From Microbacterium sp. EYE_78 (lineage in GTDB: Bacteria > Actinomycetota > Actinomycetes > Actinomycetales > Microbacteriaceae), in the NCBI RefSeq assembly GCF_023149035.1, contig NZ_JAHXMY010000002.1, positions 248,001 through 312,000 on the forward strand: a stretch of 64,000 nt of DNA, given 5' to 3'. Below are positions 37,555 through 46,328 of the stretch, piece by piece. Each line of letters begins with the position of its first letter. Within the stretch, counting starts at the first letter, position 1. The notes beneath the pieces are model-generated. The model had not been told where the DNA came from, did not search any database, and saw only the letters and a list, made by a program, of their open reading frames with translations. A program made the position numbers and the translations under genes.

Positions 37555-38879
37555 GCGAGCATGCCCTCCCAGAGTTGGGGGAACTCGGGCATCGTCTTCG
37601 CGGTGGTGCCGATGTCGTCGACCTCGACACCCGGCACGCGGAGGCCGATCACGGCGCCGGCAGTCGCCATGCGGTGGTCGTGGTGCGCACGCCAGAGCCC
37701 GCCGTGGAGCTGGCGCGGGATCACCCGGATGCCGTCCTCGCGCTCCTCGGCCTCGCCGCCGAGGGCTCTCAGGTTCTCGACCAGCGCACTGATCCGATCG
37801 GTCTCGTGGCCGCGGATGTGGCCGATGCCGTGGAAGGTCGTGGGCGCGTCCGCGAAGGCGGCGAGCGCGAACAGGGTCGGGGTGAGCTCGCTCGCGGCCG
37901 ACAGATCGAGGTCGACCCCCGTGATCGCGTCGCCGGCGCTCACGGTCAGCGCGCCGGCGCGACGAGAGGCGCGCGCCCCCATCACCGGCAGGATGTCGGC
38001 GAGGAGCGCCCCGGGCTGGGTGGAGTGCGCGGGCCACCCGGGGACCGTCACCGACCCCCCGGTCAGGACCGCTGCCGCCAGGAATGGCGCGGCGTTGGAG
38101 AGGTCCGGCTCGATCGCGATGTCCTTCCCGCGGACGGGGCCCGCGGGAACCAGCCATTCGTTCGGGCTCGGATGCTCGACGTGCACGCCTCGTCGGGCGA
38201 GGGCTTCGACCGTCATCTCGATGTGGGGGAGGCTGGGCAGGCGTTCGCCTTCGTGGATGAGGCGCAGCCCGACGTCGAAGCGCGCCGCGGCCAGCAGCAG
38301 GCCCGAGACGAACTGGCTCGACTGACTGGCATCGATCGTGACTTCGCCGCCGCGGATGTGTCCGTGGCCGCGGACGTCGAAGGGCAGTGCCCAGCTGCCG
38401 GCGTCGTCGATGTCGGCGCCCACCTCGCGGAGCGCGTGGATCATCGCCCCCATGGGGCGGTGCATCGCGGTCGGGTGCGCGGTGAGATGGACGTCGCCCA
38501 CCGCGAGCCCTGCGATGGGTGCCACGAAGCGCATGACAGTACCCGCCTGACCGCAGTCGACGGTGGTGCCACCCCGGAAGGTCGCAGGCGGCGTGATCTC
38601 CAGATCGGGCCCGAAGGGGCCGTCGCCCGGCACCTCGACGATCGACACCCCGAGCGAGCGGAGCGCGGCGATCATCCGAGCCGAATCGTCGGAGTGCAGC
38701 GGAGCGGAGAGCAGGCTCGGGCCATCGGCGATCGACGCGAGGACGAGCTCACGGTTGGTGAGCGACTTCGACCCCGGGACGGTGACGCGGGCGTGCACCG
38801 GCGCGCCCGGCGTCGGAGCCGGCCACGGCGCGGTGGTCTGCTCGGCGGGCGTGTGCGGGGGGAACGCGGCGTCGGTCAT
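37551..38879 (-). CDS. aroA: 3-phosphoshikimate 1-carboxyvinyltransferase (EPSP synthase)
   Basis: 442 residues. Shikimate pathway step joining shikimate-3-phosphate and PEP. Motifs: VPGSKSLTNRELVLAS, DCGQAGTVMRF, IDASQSSQFVSGLLLAA, IRGHETDRISAL and the C-terminal HHDHRMATAGAVIGL. The start ATG at 38879 is preceded by TAGGCT (minus strand, 38887-38892) at 7 nt without Shine-Dalgarno, so it is probably leaderless. Confidence 0.95.
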   Translation of the reverse strand: MTDAAFPPHTPAEQTTAPWPAPTPGAPVHARVTVPGSKSLTNRELVLASIADGPSLLSAPLHSDDSARMIAALRSLGVSIVEVPGDGPFGPDLEITPPATFRGGTTVDCGQAGTVMRFVAPIAGLAVGDVHLTAHPTAMHRPMGAMIHALREVGADIDDAGSWALPFDVRGHGHIRGGEVTIDASQSSQFVSGLLLAAARFDVGLRLIHEGERLPSLPHIEMTVEALARRGVHVEHPSPNEWLVPAGPVRGKDIAIEPDLSNAAPFLAAAVLTGGSVTVPGWPAHSTQPGALLADILPVMGARASRRAGALTVSAGDAITGVDLDLSAASELTPTLFALAAFADAPTTFHGIGHIRGHETDRISALVENLRALGGEAEEREDGIRVIPRQLHGGLWRAHHDHRMATAGAVIGLRVPGVEVDDIGTTAKTMPEFPQLWEGMLA

Positions 38880-38945
38880 CGCCTTCAGCCTACCGACCGT
38901 CGGCGACCCCGCTGCGGACCCTCGAGCGTCGCCGCCCGATCGGGC

Positions 38946-38972
38946 GGGAATAGCGAGCCCCGCGTGCCGGTT
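38946..38972 (+). promoter_or_regulatory. SigR/SigH-type promoter upstream of sigR
   Basis: GGGAAT (38946-38951), 18 bp, then GTT (38970-38972) fits the SigR/SigH consensus GGAAT-N18-GTT. It would place transcription start near 38980, ahead of the long sigR start with its own AGGGGAG ribosome site. This indicates positive autoregulation. Confidence 0.7.
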
Positions 38973-39034
38973 CACCTCTCTGTGCCTGCTCGTCGATCAG
39001 CAGGCATCCACCGACCGCAGACGAGGGGAGCACG

Positions 39035-39688
39035 ATGATCGCGGCATTGGACGCGCCCGGGCTCGCCGAATGGGCCGACGTAGACTGGCCCGTGATGAAC
39101 GAACAGGCGGTCGAAGACCCGCGTACCCAGTTCGAGGAGCAGGCGCTGCCCTTCATGGACCAGCTCTATGCCGCCGCGATGCGGATGACCCGCAACCCCG
39201 CCGATGCGTCCGACCTCGTCCAGGAGACGTTCGTCAAGGCATTCGCGGCGTGGTCGTCGTTCACGCAGGGCACCAACCTCAAGGCGTGGCTGTACCGGAT
39301 CCTGACGAACACGTACATCAACACGTACCGCAAGAAGCAGCGCGAGCCCTACCAGGGGACGATCGACGACCTGGAGGACTGGCAGCTGGGCGGTGCCGAG
39401 TCGACGACCGCGTCGTCGGCGCGCTCGGCGGAGGCCGAGGCGATCGACCACATGCCGGCATCCGTCGTGAAGGACGCCCTGCAGTCCCTCCCCGAGGACT
39501 TCCGACTGGCCGTGTACCTCGCGGACGTCGAAGGGTTCGCGTATCAGGAGATCGCGGACATCATGAAAACCCCCATCGGCACGGTCATGAGCCGCCTGCA
39601 CCGCGGCAGACGCCAGCTGCGCGACTTGCTGTCCGACTATGCGAAAGAGCGCGGCATCGACGTGCCCGCCACGAGGAGTGCGAGATGA
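39035..39688 (+). CDS. sigR: Redox-responsive ECF sigma factor SigR/SigH
   Basis: 217 residues from ATG 39035 (ribosome site GAGGGGAG), or 197 from ATG 39095. Region 2 includes [30 protein letters not shown], and region 4 includes [26 protein letters not shown]. It directs the thiol-oxidative stress response under control of RsrA, whose gene overlaps by 4 bp. A TAGACT (39081-39086) just before GTG 39092/ATG 39095 could drive a leaderless short form, while the SigR-type promoter at 38946 serves the long form. The extra 20 residues ([18 protein letters not shown]...) are outside the sigma fold. Confidence 0.9.
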   Translation: MIAALDAPGLAEWADVDWPVMNEQAVEDPRTQFEEQALPFMDQLYAAAMRMTRNPADASDLVQETFVKAFAAWSSFTQGTNLKAWLYRILTNTYINTYRKKQREPYQGTIDDLEDWQLGGAESTTASSARSAEAEAIDHMPASVVKDALQSLPEDFRLAVYLADVEGFAYQEIADIMKTPIGTVMSRLHRGRRQLRDLLSDYAKERGIDVPATRSAR

Positions 39689-39930
39689 CCGACTGCGGCT
39701 GTGACAAGGCGCGCAAAGACCTCGAGGAGTACCTCCGCAACGAGGTCTGCAAGACGCAGCACTCGGACATCACCGAACATCTCGAGAACTGCCCGTCGTG
39801 TCGTGACGAGGCGCTCGTCGCGACGACCCTGACCGCAGTGGTCGCGCGCGCGTGCAAGGAGGCGGCTCCCGAGGAGCTGCGCGACCAGGTGCTCGCGGCG
39901 CTCCGGGCGGAGCAGGCGACGCACCACTGA
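39685..39930 (+). CDS. rsrA: Zinc anti-sigma factor RsrA-type
   Basis: 81 residues. The ZAS motif His32-x3-Cys36-x2-Cys39 (EHLENCPSC) is complete, with further Cys at 4, 6 and 22. The ligand set matches anti-sigma factors of the mycothiol system, which release SigR on disulphide formation. The ATG overlaps the sigR stop (ATGA). Strictly cytoplasmic, no membrane segment. Confidence 0.93.
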   Translation: MTDCGCDKARKDLEEYLRNEVCKTQHSDITEHLENCPSCRDEALVATTLTAVVARACKEAAPEELRDQVLAALRAEQATHH

Positions 39931-39964
39931 CCCGGCGCGGGCCCGCAGACCCGTGGCGACCGGC

Positions 39965-40864
39965 TCAGCGGGGCGTCAGGACGACAGCGGCGGCGGGAAC
40001 CGCTTCGATCCGCGCGGGAAGCGGACCCATGCGCTCGCCGTCGGCGTACCCGATGAGCCCTGCGCCCTCCAGGGTGACTGACCGCACCCGGTGCATCTCG
40101 ACGAAGGCGGAGACGCCGTGCGTCCCGGCATACACCCGCCGGAGCACCCCGAGCAGACGCAGCCGGCCCGCGCGTCGGACAAGGGTCACCTCGAGGAGCC
40201 CATCGTCGATCCGGGCCCCCGGACAGATCGGGATGCCGCCGCCGTAGCTCGCGGTGTTGCCGACGGCGGCGACGAGCAGCTCCTCGTCGATGATCCGGGT
40301 CGAGCCGTCGGCCGACTCCATCGTCAGCCTCATCCGCGTCGCCCGCAGCGCGATGAACTCGATGAGCACGGCGAGGGTGTACCGGAGCGGTCCCCGGGGC
40401 CACCGCATCCGATTCGCCCGTTCGTTCACGCGCGAGTCGAATCCGCAGGCGAACACCGTGCTGAACACACGCTCCGACCCGTCGATCCGCACTCGCGCGA
40501 GGTCGATGCTGCGCCGGCGACCCTCGACCACGGCCGCCGCGGCTGCCCGGGCGTCGAGCACTGGGACGCCCAGGTCGCGGGCCAGGTCGTTGCCCGTTCC
40601 GGTGGGCACGAGACCGAGGGGGATGCCGGTGCCCGCCACCACGGCCAGCGCGGCGCCCACCGTCCCGTCGCCGCCGGCGACGAGGACGGCGTCGGGACGC
40701 CCGGCGACGAGGTCGATGATCGCGCCGGTCGTGGATGCCGCATCCGTGGGGTGGTGGACCGCGACCTCGACCCCGGCCTCCCGGAGCAGGTCGGCGACAG
40801 CGCCGGGCACGGTCGAGGGCGCGCCCGCGCGCGCCGCCCGGTTGATCACCAGGGCGACGCGCAC
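39965..40864 (-). CDS. Diacylglycerol kinase family lipid kinase
   Basis: 299 residues from a GTG. The catalytic domain has VLVAGGDGTVGAALAVV (GGDGT) and LGLVPTGTGNDLARDLG, and the C-terminal beta domain has AAVGNTASYGGGIPICPGA. This is the DAGK_cat/YegS-like group that phosphorylates diacylglycerol or related lipids with ATP at the inner membrane surface. Which lipid is used cannot be told from sequence. It ends 34 bp from rsrA, convergently. Confidence 0.88.
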   Translation of the reverse strand: MRVALVINRAARAGAPSTVPGAVADLLREAGVEVAVHHPTDAASTTGAIIDLVAGRPDAVLVAGGDGTVGAALAVVAGTGIPLGLVPTGTGNDLARDLGVPVLDARAAAAAVVEGRRRSIDLARVRIDGSERVFSTVFACGFDSRVNERANRMRWPRGPLRYTLAVLIEFIALRATRMRLTMESADGSTRIIDEELLVAAVGNTASYGGGIPICPGARIDDGLLEVTLVRRAGRLRLLGVLRRVYAGTHGVSAFVEMHRVRSVTLEGAGLIGYADGERMGPLPARIEAVPAAAVVLTPR

Positions 40865-40911
40865 GCGGGACTGCTCAATGCAGCGGCTGATCGATCACGA
40901 CCGCGGAGCAG

Positions 40912-43900
40912 TCAGAACGACAGCGCCTGTTCGATGATCGACGCCTGCTCGCGGGCGTGCACCTTCGGCGACCCGGTGGCCGTCGACGCCGCCGCGGCGC
41001 GGGAGATGCGGCGGATGGTGCGGCCGTGCAGGTGCTTCGAGACCTCGAGCGAGATGAAGGGCCACGCTCCCTGGTTCTCGGGCTCCTCCTGGACCCAGAA
41101 CAGCTCCGCGTTCGGGTAGCTGTCGAGGATCGCGTTCAGCTGGTCGACCGGCGCCGGGTAGTACTGCTCCATCCGCACCAGGGCGACGCGCTCGTTCGGG
41201 TTCTTGTCGAGCTCCGCGACGAGGTCCCAATGCACCTTGCCAGCGTGCAGGAGCACGCGCGTGACGGCGCCTCGGTCGAGCCCGCGCTGGTCGTCGATCA
41301 CCGGCTCGAACCTGCCCTGGGTGAAGTCCTCCACAGCGCTCGTCGCGTTGCGCAGGCGCAGCATGGCCTTGGGCGTGAAGACCACCAGCGGACGGCGCGG
41401 TCGGGCGTAGGCCTGACGGCGCAGCAGGTGGAAGTACGACGCCGGCGTCGAGGGGCGCGCGACGGTCATGTTGTCCTGGGCGCACATCTGCAGGTAGCGC
41501 TCGATGCGGGCCGACGAGTGGTCCGGACCCTGTCCCTCGTAGCCGTGGGGGAGCAGGAGGACGACGCCCGACTGCTGACCCCACTTCTGCTCGGCCGACG
41601 AGATGAACTCGTCGATGACCGACTGCGCGCCGTTGGCGAAGTCGCCGAACTGCGCCTCCCAGAGGGTGAGGGTGTCTGCGCGCTCGACCGAGTACCCGTA
41701 CTCGAACGCCATGGCGGCGTACTCGCTGAGGAGGGAATCGTAGACGTAGAAGCGGCCCTGGTTGTCGCTGAGGTTCGACAGGGGCAGCCATTCCTGGCCG
41801 TTGTCGCGGTCGTGCATCACCGAGTGACGCGTCACGAAGGTGCCGCGGCGGACGTCCTGGCCGGCCAGACGGACGTTGGTGCCTTCGGTGAGGAGCGATC
41901 CGAACGCGAGCAGCTCTCCGAAGCCCCAGTCGATCTTGCCGTTGCGGCTCATGTCGTGGCGCTTGTCGAGGAGCTGCTGGAGCTTCGTGTGCACCGTGAA
42001 GCCCTCGGGCTTGTTCACGAAGGCGTCGCCCACACGCTCGATGACGGCACGGTCGACCCCGGTCGACTCGGGCTCGCCGACGGCGGGCTCCTGCGGTTCG
42101 TCGGCGGCGACCACCGGTGAGGTTCCGGTCTGCGCGGCGTGCGTCTCGGCGAAGGCGATCTCCAGACGGTTCTGGAAGTCCTGCTTCGCCGTGTCGTACT
42201 CCTCCTCGGTGATGTCGCCGCGGCCGACGAGCGACTCGGTGTAGAGCTTGCGCACCGAGCGCTTCGCCTCGATGAGGTTGGTCATCAGCGGCTGGGTCAT
42301 CGAGGGGTCGTCGCCCTCGTTGTGGCCGCGTCGGCGGTAGCAGACGAGGTCGATGACGACGTCGCGGTTGAACTCCTGGCGGTAGCGGAACGCGAGCTCG
42401 GCCACGTGGACGACGGCCTCGGGGTCGTCGCCGTTGACGTGCAGGATCGGGGCCTGGATCGTCTTGGCGACGTCGGTGGCGTAGATCGAGGTGCGTGCGT
42501 CGAGGGGGAGGGTGGTGAACCCGACCTGGTTGTTGACCACGACGTGCACGGTGCCGCCGGTGCGGTAGCCACGCAGGCGCGACATCTGCAACGTCTCCAT
42601 GACGACGCCCTGGCCGGCGAAGGCCGCATCGCCGTGGACGAGGATCGGCAGCCAGGAGAACGATCCGATCGGCAGCCGGTCCTGCTTTGCCCGGACGATG
42701 CCCTCGAGCACGCCGTCGACGGTCTCGAGGTGCGACGGGTTGGCGGCCAGGTACACGGGCAGCTCTTCACCGCCGTCGGCGACGAAGGTGCCCTGGGTGC
42801 CCAGGTGGTACTTGACGTCGCCGGACCCGCTCTTCGAGCCCACCGCGACCGAGCCCTCGAACTCGCGGAAGATCTGGCTGTACGTCTTGCCTGCCACGTT
42901 GGTGAGGACGTTGAGGCGTCCGCGGTGCGCCATCGCGATCGCGGCGCCGTCGAGCCCCTCGACGGCAGCGCCCTGGAGGACCTGGTCGAGCAGCGGGACG
43001 AGGGACTCGCCGCCTTCGAGGCTGAAGCGCTTCTGCCCGACGAACTTCGTCTGCAGGAAGGTCTCGAACGCCTCGGCCTGGTTCAGCTTGCCGAGGACGC
43101 GCAGCTGCTCGTCGTGGCCCGGCTTCTGGTACTTCACCTCGAGGTTGTCCTGGAACCACTTCCGCTGCGCGGGGTCCTGGATGTGCATGTACTCGACGCC
43201 GACGGTGCGGCAGTACGAGTCGCGCAGGATGCCGAGGATGTCGCGGAGCTTCATGGTGCGCTTACCGCCGAAGCCGCCCGTGACGAATTCGCGGTCGAGG
43301 TCCCAGAACGTCAGACCGTGGTTCTCGATCTCGAGGTCGGGGTGCGTGCGCTGCACGTATTCGAGCGGGTCGATGTCGGCCATCATGTGGCCGCGCACGC
43401 GGAAGGAGTTGATGAGCTCCTGGACGCGGGCGGTCTTGTCGACGCGCTCGGCGATGTCGACCTTGATGTCGCTCGACCACCGGATCGGCTTGTAGGGGAT
43501 GCGGAGGGCCGCGAAGATGTCCTCGTAGAACCCCTCCTGCCCGATGAGCAGCTGGTGGACGATCTTCAGGAACTCGCCCGAGCCCGCACCCTGGATGACG
43601 CGGTGGTCGTAGGTGCTGGTCAGCGTGATCGTCTTTCCGATGCCGAGCTCGCTGAGGGTCTTCTCGCTCGAGCCCTGGAACTCGGCCGGGTAGTCGAGGG
43701 CGCCGGCGCCGATAATGCAGCCCTGCCCCTTCATGAGGCGGGGGACCGAGTGCACGGTCCCGATTCCGCCGGGGTTGGTCAGCGAAACGGTGGTGCCCTG
43801 GAAGTCCGCGGCGGTGAGCTTGTTGCCGCGCGCGCGGCGGACGAGGTCCTCGTAGGCCGAGAGGTACTCGCCGAAGGTGAGCTCCTCGGCGCGCTTGATG

Positions 43901-44601
43901 CTCGGGACCATGAGCGCGCGCGTCCCGTCCGGCTTCGGCAGATCGATCGCGATGCCGAGGTTGATGTGCGCGGGGGCCACGACCGAGGGCTTGCCGTCGA
44001 CCTCCGCGTAGAAGACGTTCTGCGTCGGGAAGGCCTTCAGCGCCTGGATGAGCGCCCAGCCGATGATGTGGGTGAAGCTGACCTTGCCGCCGCGGGTGCG
44101 GGACATGTGGTTGTTGATGACGATGCGGTTGTCGATCATCAGCTTGGCCGGGATCGTACGGACGCTCGTGGCGGTGGGGACGGTCAGGGACTCGTCCATG
44201 TTCGCGGCGAGGGTCTTCGGCAGACCGCGCAGCGGCGTGACGACGTCGTCCCCGGCGGCGCGCTCGGCGGCGGGCGCCTTCTTCGGCGCCTCGGCGGGGA
44301 TCGGCTGCGGCGCGGCGGGGCGGGCGGTCGTGCGCGCGACCGGCTGCGTGCCGTTGCTCCCGTTCACGGCGGGACGCGCCTCAGCGGCCGGTGCGGCGGG
44401 GGCAGCGGGTGCGGATGCCTCCGGAGTCGGTGCGACGGGGGTGCCGCCGTCGGGCGTGTAGGCCTCGAGGATCGGCCACCACTCCTTGTCGACCGAGTTC
44501 TTGTCGCGGCTGTACTGCTCGTACAGCTCTGCGACGAGCCATTCGTTGGCTCCGAACTCCCCGTCACTCGTAGTTCCCACGCCGGTCGCCTGACTGGACA
44601 C
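40912..44601 (-). CDS. kgd: Multifunctional 2-oxoglutarate decarboxylase/dehydrogenase E1-E2 (Kgd/SucA)
   Basis: 1229 residues. The N-terminal motif (FGANEWLVAELYEQYSRD) and an Ala/Pro linker precede an E2 acyltransferase domain with the catalytic TSTYDHRVIQGAGSGEFL, but no lipoyl domain. The large ThDP-dependent E1 part follows (AMAHRGRLNVLTNVAGK, GDAAFAGQG, RRRGHNEGDDPSMTQP). This fused Kgd enzyme runs the actinobacterial TCA-cycle step from 2-oxoglutarate to succinyl-CoA, borrowing lipoyl E2 and E3 from pyruvate dehydrogenase. GTG 44601 was chosen because it aligns with the mycobacterial N-terminus; a longer start at 44670 is open. Confidence 0.96.
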   Translation of the reverse strand: MSSQATGVGTTSDGEFGANEWLVAELYEQYSRDKNSVDKEWWPILEAYTPDGGTPVAPTPEASAPAAPAAPAAEARPAVNGSNGTQPVARTTARPAAPQPIPAEAPKKAPAAERAAGDDVVTPLRGLPKTLAANMDESLTVPTATSVRTIPAKLMIDNRIVINNHMSRTRGGKVSFTHIIGWALIQALKAFPTQNVFYAEVDGKPSVVAPAHINLGIAIDLPKPDGTRALMVPSIKRAEELTFGEYLSAYEDLVRRARGNKLTAADFQGTTVSLTNPGGIGTVHSVPRLMKGQGCIIGAGALDYPAEFQGSSEKTLSELGIGKTITLTSTYDHRVIQGAGSGEFLKIVHQLLIGQEGFYEDIFAALRIPYKPIRWSSDIKVDIAERVDKTARVQELINSFRVRGHMMADIDPLEYVQRTHPDLEIENHGLTFWDLDREFVTGGFGGKRTMKLRDILGILRDSYCRTVGVEYMHIQDPAQRKWFQDNLEVKYQKPGHDEQLRVLGKLNQAEAFETFLQTKFVGQKRFSLEGGESLVPLLDQVLQGAAVEGLDGAAIAMAHRGRLNVLTNVAGKTYSQIFREFEGSVAVGSKSGSGDVKYHLGTQGTFVADGGEELPVYLAANPSHLETVDGVLEGIVRAKQDRLPIGSFSWLPILVHGDAAFAGQGVVMETLQMSRLRGYRTGGTVHVVVNNQVGFTTLPLDARTSIYATDVAKTIQAPILHVNGDDPEAVVHVAELAFRYRQEFNRDVVIDLVCYRRRGHNEGDDPSMTQPLMTNLIEAKRSVRKLYTESLVGRGDITEEEYDTAKQDFQNRLEIAFAETHAAQTGTSPVVAADEPQEPAVGEPESTGVDRAVIERVGDAFVNKPEGFTVHTKLQQLLDKRHDMSRNGKIDWGFGELLAFGSLLTEGTNVRLAGQDVRRGTFVTRHSVMHDRDNGQEWLPLSNLSDNQGRFYVYDSLLSEYAAMAFEYGYSVERADTLTLWEAQFGDFANGAQSVIDEFISSAEQKWGQQSGVVLLLPHGYEGQGPDHSSARIERYLQMCAQDNMTVARPSTPASYFHLLRRQAYARPRRPLVVFTPKAMLRLRNATSAVEDFTQGRFEPVIDDQRGLDRGAVTRVLLHAGKVHWDLVAELDKNPNERVALVRMEQYYPAPVDQLNAILDSYPNAELFWVQEEPENQGAWPFISLEVSKHLHGRTIRRISRAAAASTATGSPKVHAREQASIIEQALSF

Positions 44602-44744
44602 GGTTCCGCCTGCTTTCGTCGTCGAGTTCGAGATGTGCGGTGCCCGCGCGGCCTCGCGCACAGATGTCAAGGGTATCCCAGGTTCACCCCCCGACGACCC
44701 GCCGGGGCCCCCTCCCGGCCGTGCCCGTCGCCTACCGTGGACGT

Positions 44745-46199
44745 ATGCATTTCTCCGGCGAGCGGCCCACCGTCGACCTCACGTACTCGGACGTCTTCCT
44801 CGTCCCGCGACGCTCCGGCGTGTCGAGCCGTCTCGACGTCGATCTGTCCCCCGGAGACGGCACCCCCGCCACCATCCCGCTCGTCGCCTCGAACATGAAC
44901 TCCGTGACGGGACCGCGGCTCGCGGCCGCGCTCGCGCGCCGGGGCGGCCTCGCCGTCCTGCCGCAGGACATGCCGCTGCAGGATGTGGATGCCGGCATCC
45001 GATGGGTCAAGGCGCAGCCGGTTCCGTGGGACACCCCGCTCGTCCTCCCGCCCGAGGCACTCGTCGCCGACGCGGCGGCCCTGCTGCCGCCTGCTCCGGG
45101 ACACGGCGTCGTCGTGGCGACGGGCGGCCCCGATGTCCGCGTCGACGACATCCTGGGCATCGTCCCGGCCGAGCGACTCGGGACGGCGCTGCCCGACGCG
45201 AAGCTGGGGGATCTCGTGCGAGGGCGCGCGGCATCCATCGACGCCGACGACGTGGACGGTGCCCGCGCGGCCTTCGACCTCCTGGTCGCGGCGGATGCCG
45301 ACATCGTCACCGTCCTGCACCAGGGGCACCTGGTGGGCACTCTCTCGCAGCGCACCGCGCTGCGCGCCTCGATCTACCGTCCCGCGGTCGACGCGGACGG
45401 GAGGCTCATCGTGGCCGCCGCCGTCGGCATCAACGGCGACGTCGCCGCGAAGGCGACGGCGCTCGCAGCCGCCGGTGTCGACGCCCTCGTGGTCGACACC
45501 GCGCACGGCCATCAGGAGAGCATGCTGCGGGCGCTGCGCACGGTCGGCGAGCTGAAGCTCGGCCTTCCCATCGTCGCGGGCAACATCGTGACGGCGGAGG
45601 GCGTCGCCGATCTCGTCGAGGCGGGCGCCACGATCCTCAAGGTGGGCGTAGGCCCCGGCGCCATGTGCACGACGCGCATGATGACCGCCGTCGGGCGTCC
45701 GCAGTTCTCCGCGGTCCTCGAGACCGCGGAAGCAGCCAGGGCCGCGGGCGCCCACGTCTGGGCGGACGGCGGCGTGCGGTACCCGCGCGACGTCGCCCTC
45801 GCCCTGGCGGCAGGCGCGGCATCCGTCATGGTCGGCTCGTGGTTCGCCGGGACCATCGAGGCGCCCGGTGAACTGCGCACCGACGCGGAAGGACGCGTCT
45901 ACAAGGAGTCGTGGGGCATGGCCTCCACGAAGGCGGTCCAGGGCCGCTTCGGTCGCCTCGACGCCTTCGAGCGCGCCCGCAAGGAGCTCTTCGCCGAGGG
46001 CATCTCCTCGTCCCGGATCTACCTCGACCCGCTGCGGCCCAGCATCGAGGACCTCGTCGACATGATCACCTCCGGGGTGCGGTCCTCGTTCACGTACGCC
46101 GGCGCGGCGACGGTACCCGAGTTCCACGGGCGCGCGACGGTCGGGCTGCAGTCCGCCGCCGGCTACGAGGAGGGCAAGGCGCTGCCCGTCAGCTGGTGA
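44745..46199 (+). CDS. guaB1: GuaB1-family IMP dehydrogenase-related protein (GMP reductase)
   Basis: 484 residues. TIM barrel with LTYSDVFLVPRRSGV, SNMNSVTG, VDTAHGHQESML, the active-site loop VGVGPGAMCTTRMMT (catalytic Cys) and ADGGVRYPRDVALALAAGA. Two CBS repeats lie at about residues 95-210. GuaB1 proteins of actinobacteria have been assigned GMP reductase activity rather than IMPDH. TACCGT (44733-44738) sits 6 nt before the ATG with no Shine-Dalgarno, so it is probably leaderless. Confidence 0.92.
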   Translation: MHFSGERPTVDLTYSDVFLVPRRSGVSSRLDVDLSPGDGTPATIPLVASNMNSVTGPRLAAALARRGGLAVLPQDMPLQDVDAGIRWVKAQPVPWDTPLVLPPEALVADAAALLPPAPGHGVVVATGGPDVRVDDILGIVPAERLGTALPDAKLGDLVRGRAASIDADDVDGARAAFDLLVAADADIVTVLHQGHLVGTLSQRTALRASIYRPAVDADGRLIVAAAVGINGDVAAKATALAAAGVDALVVDTAHGHQESMLRALRTVGELKLGLPIVAGNIVTAEGVADLVEAGATILKVGVGPGAMCTTRMMTAVGRPQFSAVLETAEAARAAGAHVWADGGVRYPRDVALALAAGAASVMVGSWFAGTIEAPGELRTDAEGRVYKESWGMASTKAVQGRFGRLDAFERARKELFAEGISSSRIYLDPLRPSIEDLVDMITSGVRSSFTYAGAATVPEFHGRATVGLQSAAGYEEGKALPVSW

Positions 46200-46243
46200 C
46201 CGGAGTGCGTCCGCCGGGCTGCCGCGCGGGTGCGGGCGTGCCG

Positions 46244-46249
46244 TAGAAT
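46244..46249 (+). promoter_or_regulatory. -10 element of the CNNM operon
   Basis: TAGAAT with an upstream GC-rich region. The predicted start of transcription, near 46256, lies 4-5 nt before the small proline-rich ORF at 46260. Confidence 0.55.
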
Positions 46250-46259
46250 CGTCGGCACA

Positions 46260-46328
46260 ATGGACGACCCTCCCAGTAGACCCTCGCCCCACCGACCCAG
46301 CTCCCCGACGGACGGGGGTGACGCGTGA
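46260..46328 (+). CDS. Proline-rich upstream ORF (22 aa), candidate leader peptide
   Basis: ATG at 46260 and TGA at 46326-46328, encoding 22 residues beginning MDDPPSRPSPHRP, six of which are prolines (4, 5, 8, 10, 13, 16). The stop overlaps the ATG of the CNNM gene. It starts about 10 nt after a TAGAAT -10, so it would be nearly leaderless. Mg2+-regulated leader peptides such as Salmonella MgtL ([17 protein letters not shown]) are similarly acidic, proline-rich and short, and precede Mg2+ transport genes. The downstream CNNM/CorC genes make this comparison attractive, but regulation is inferred. Confidence 0.5.
   Translation: MDDPPSRPSPHRPSSPTDGGDA

Noticed and set aside
42139..44898. Very long plus-strand frame opposite kgd
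   Set aside because: Antisense shadow with Asp/Leu/Val-rich low-complexity translation; kgd is unambiguous on the other strand.
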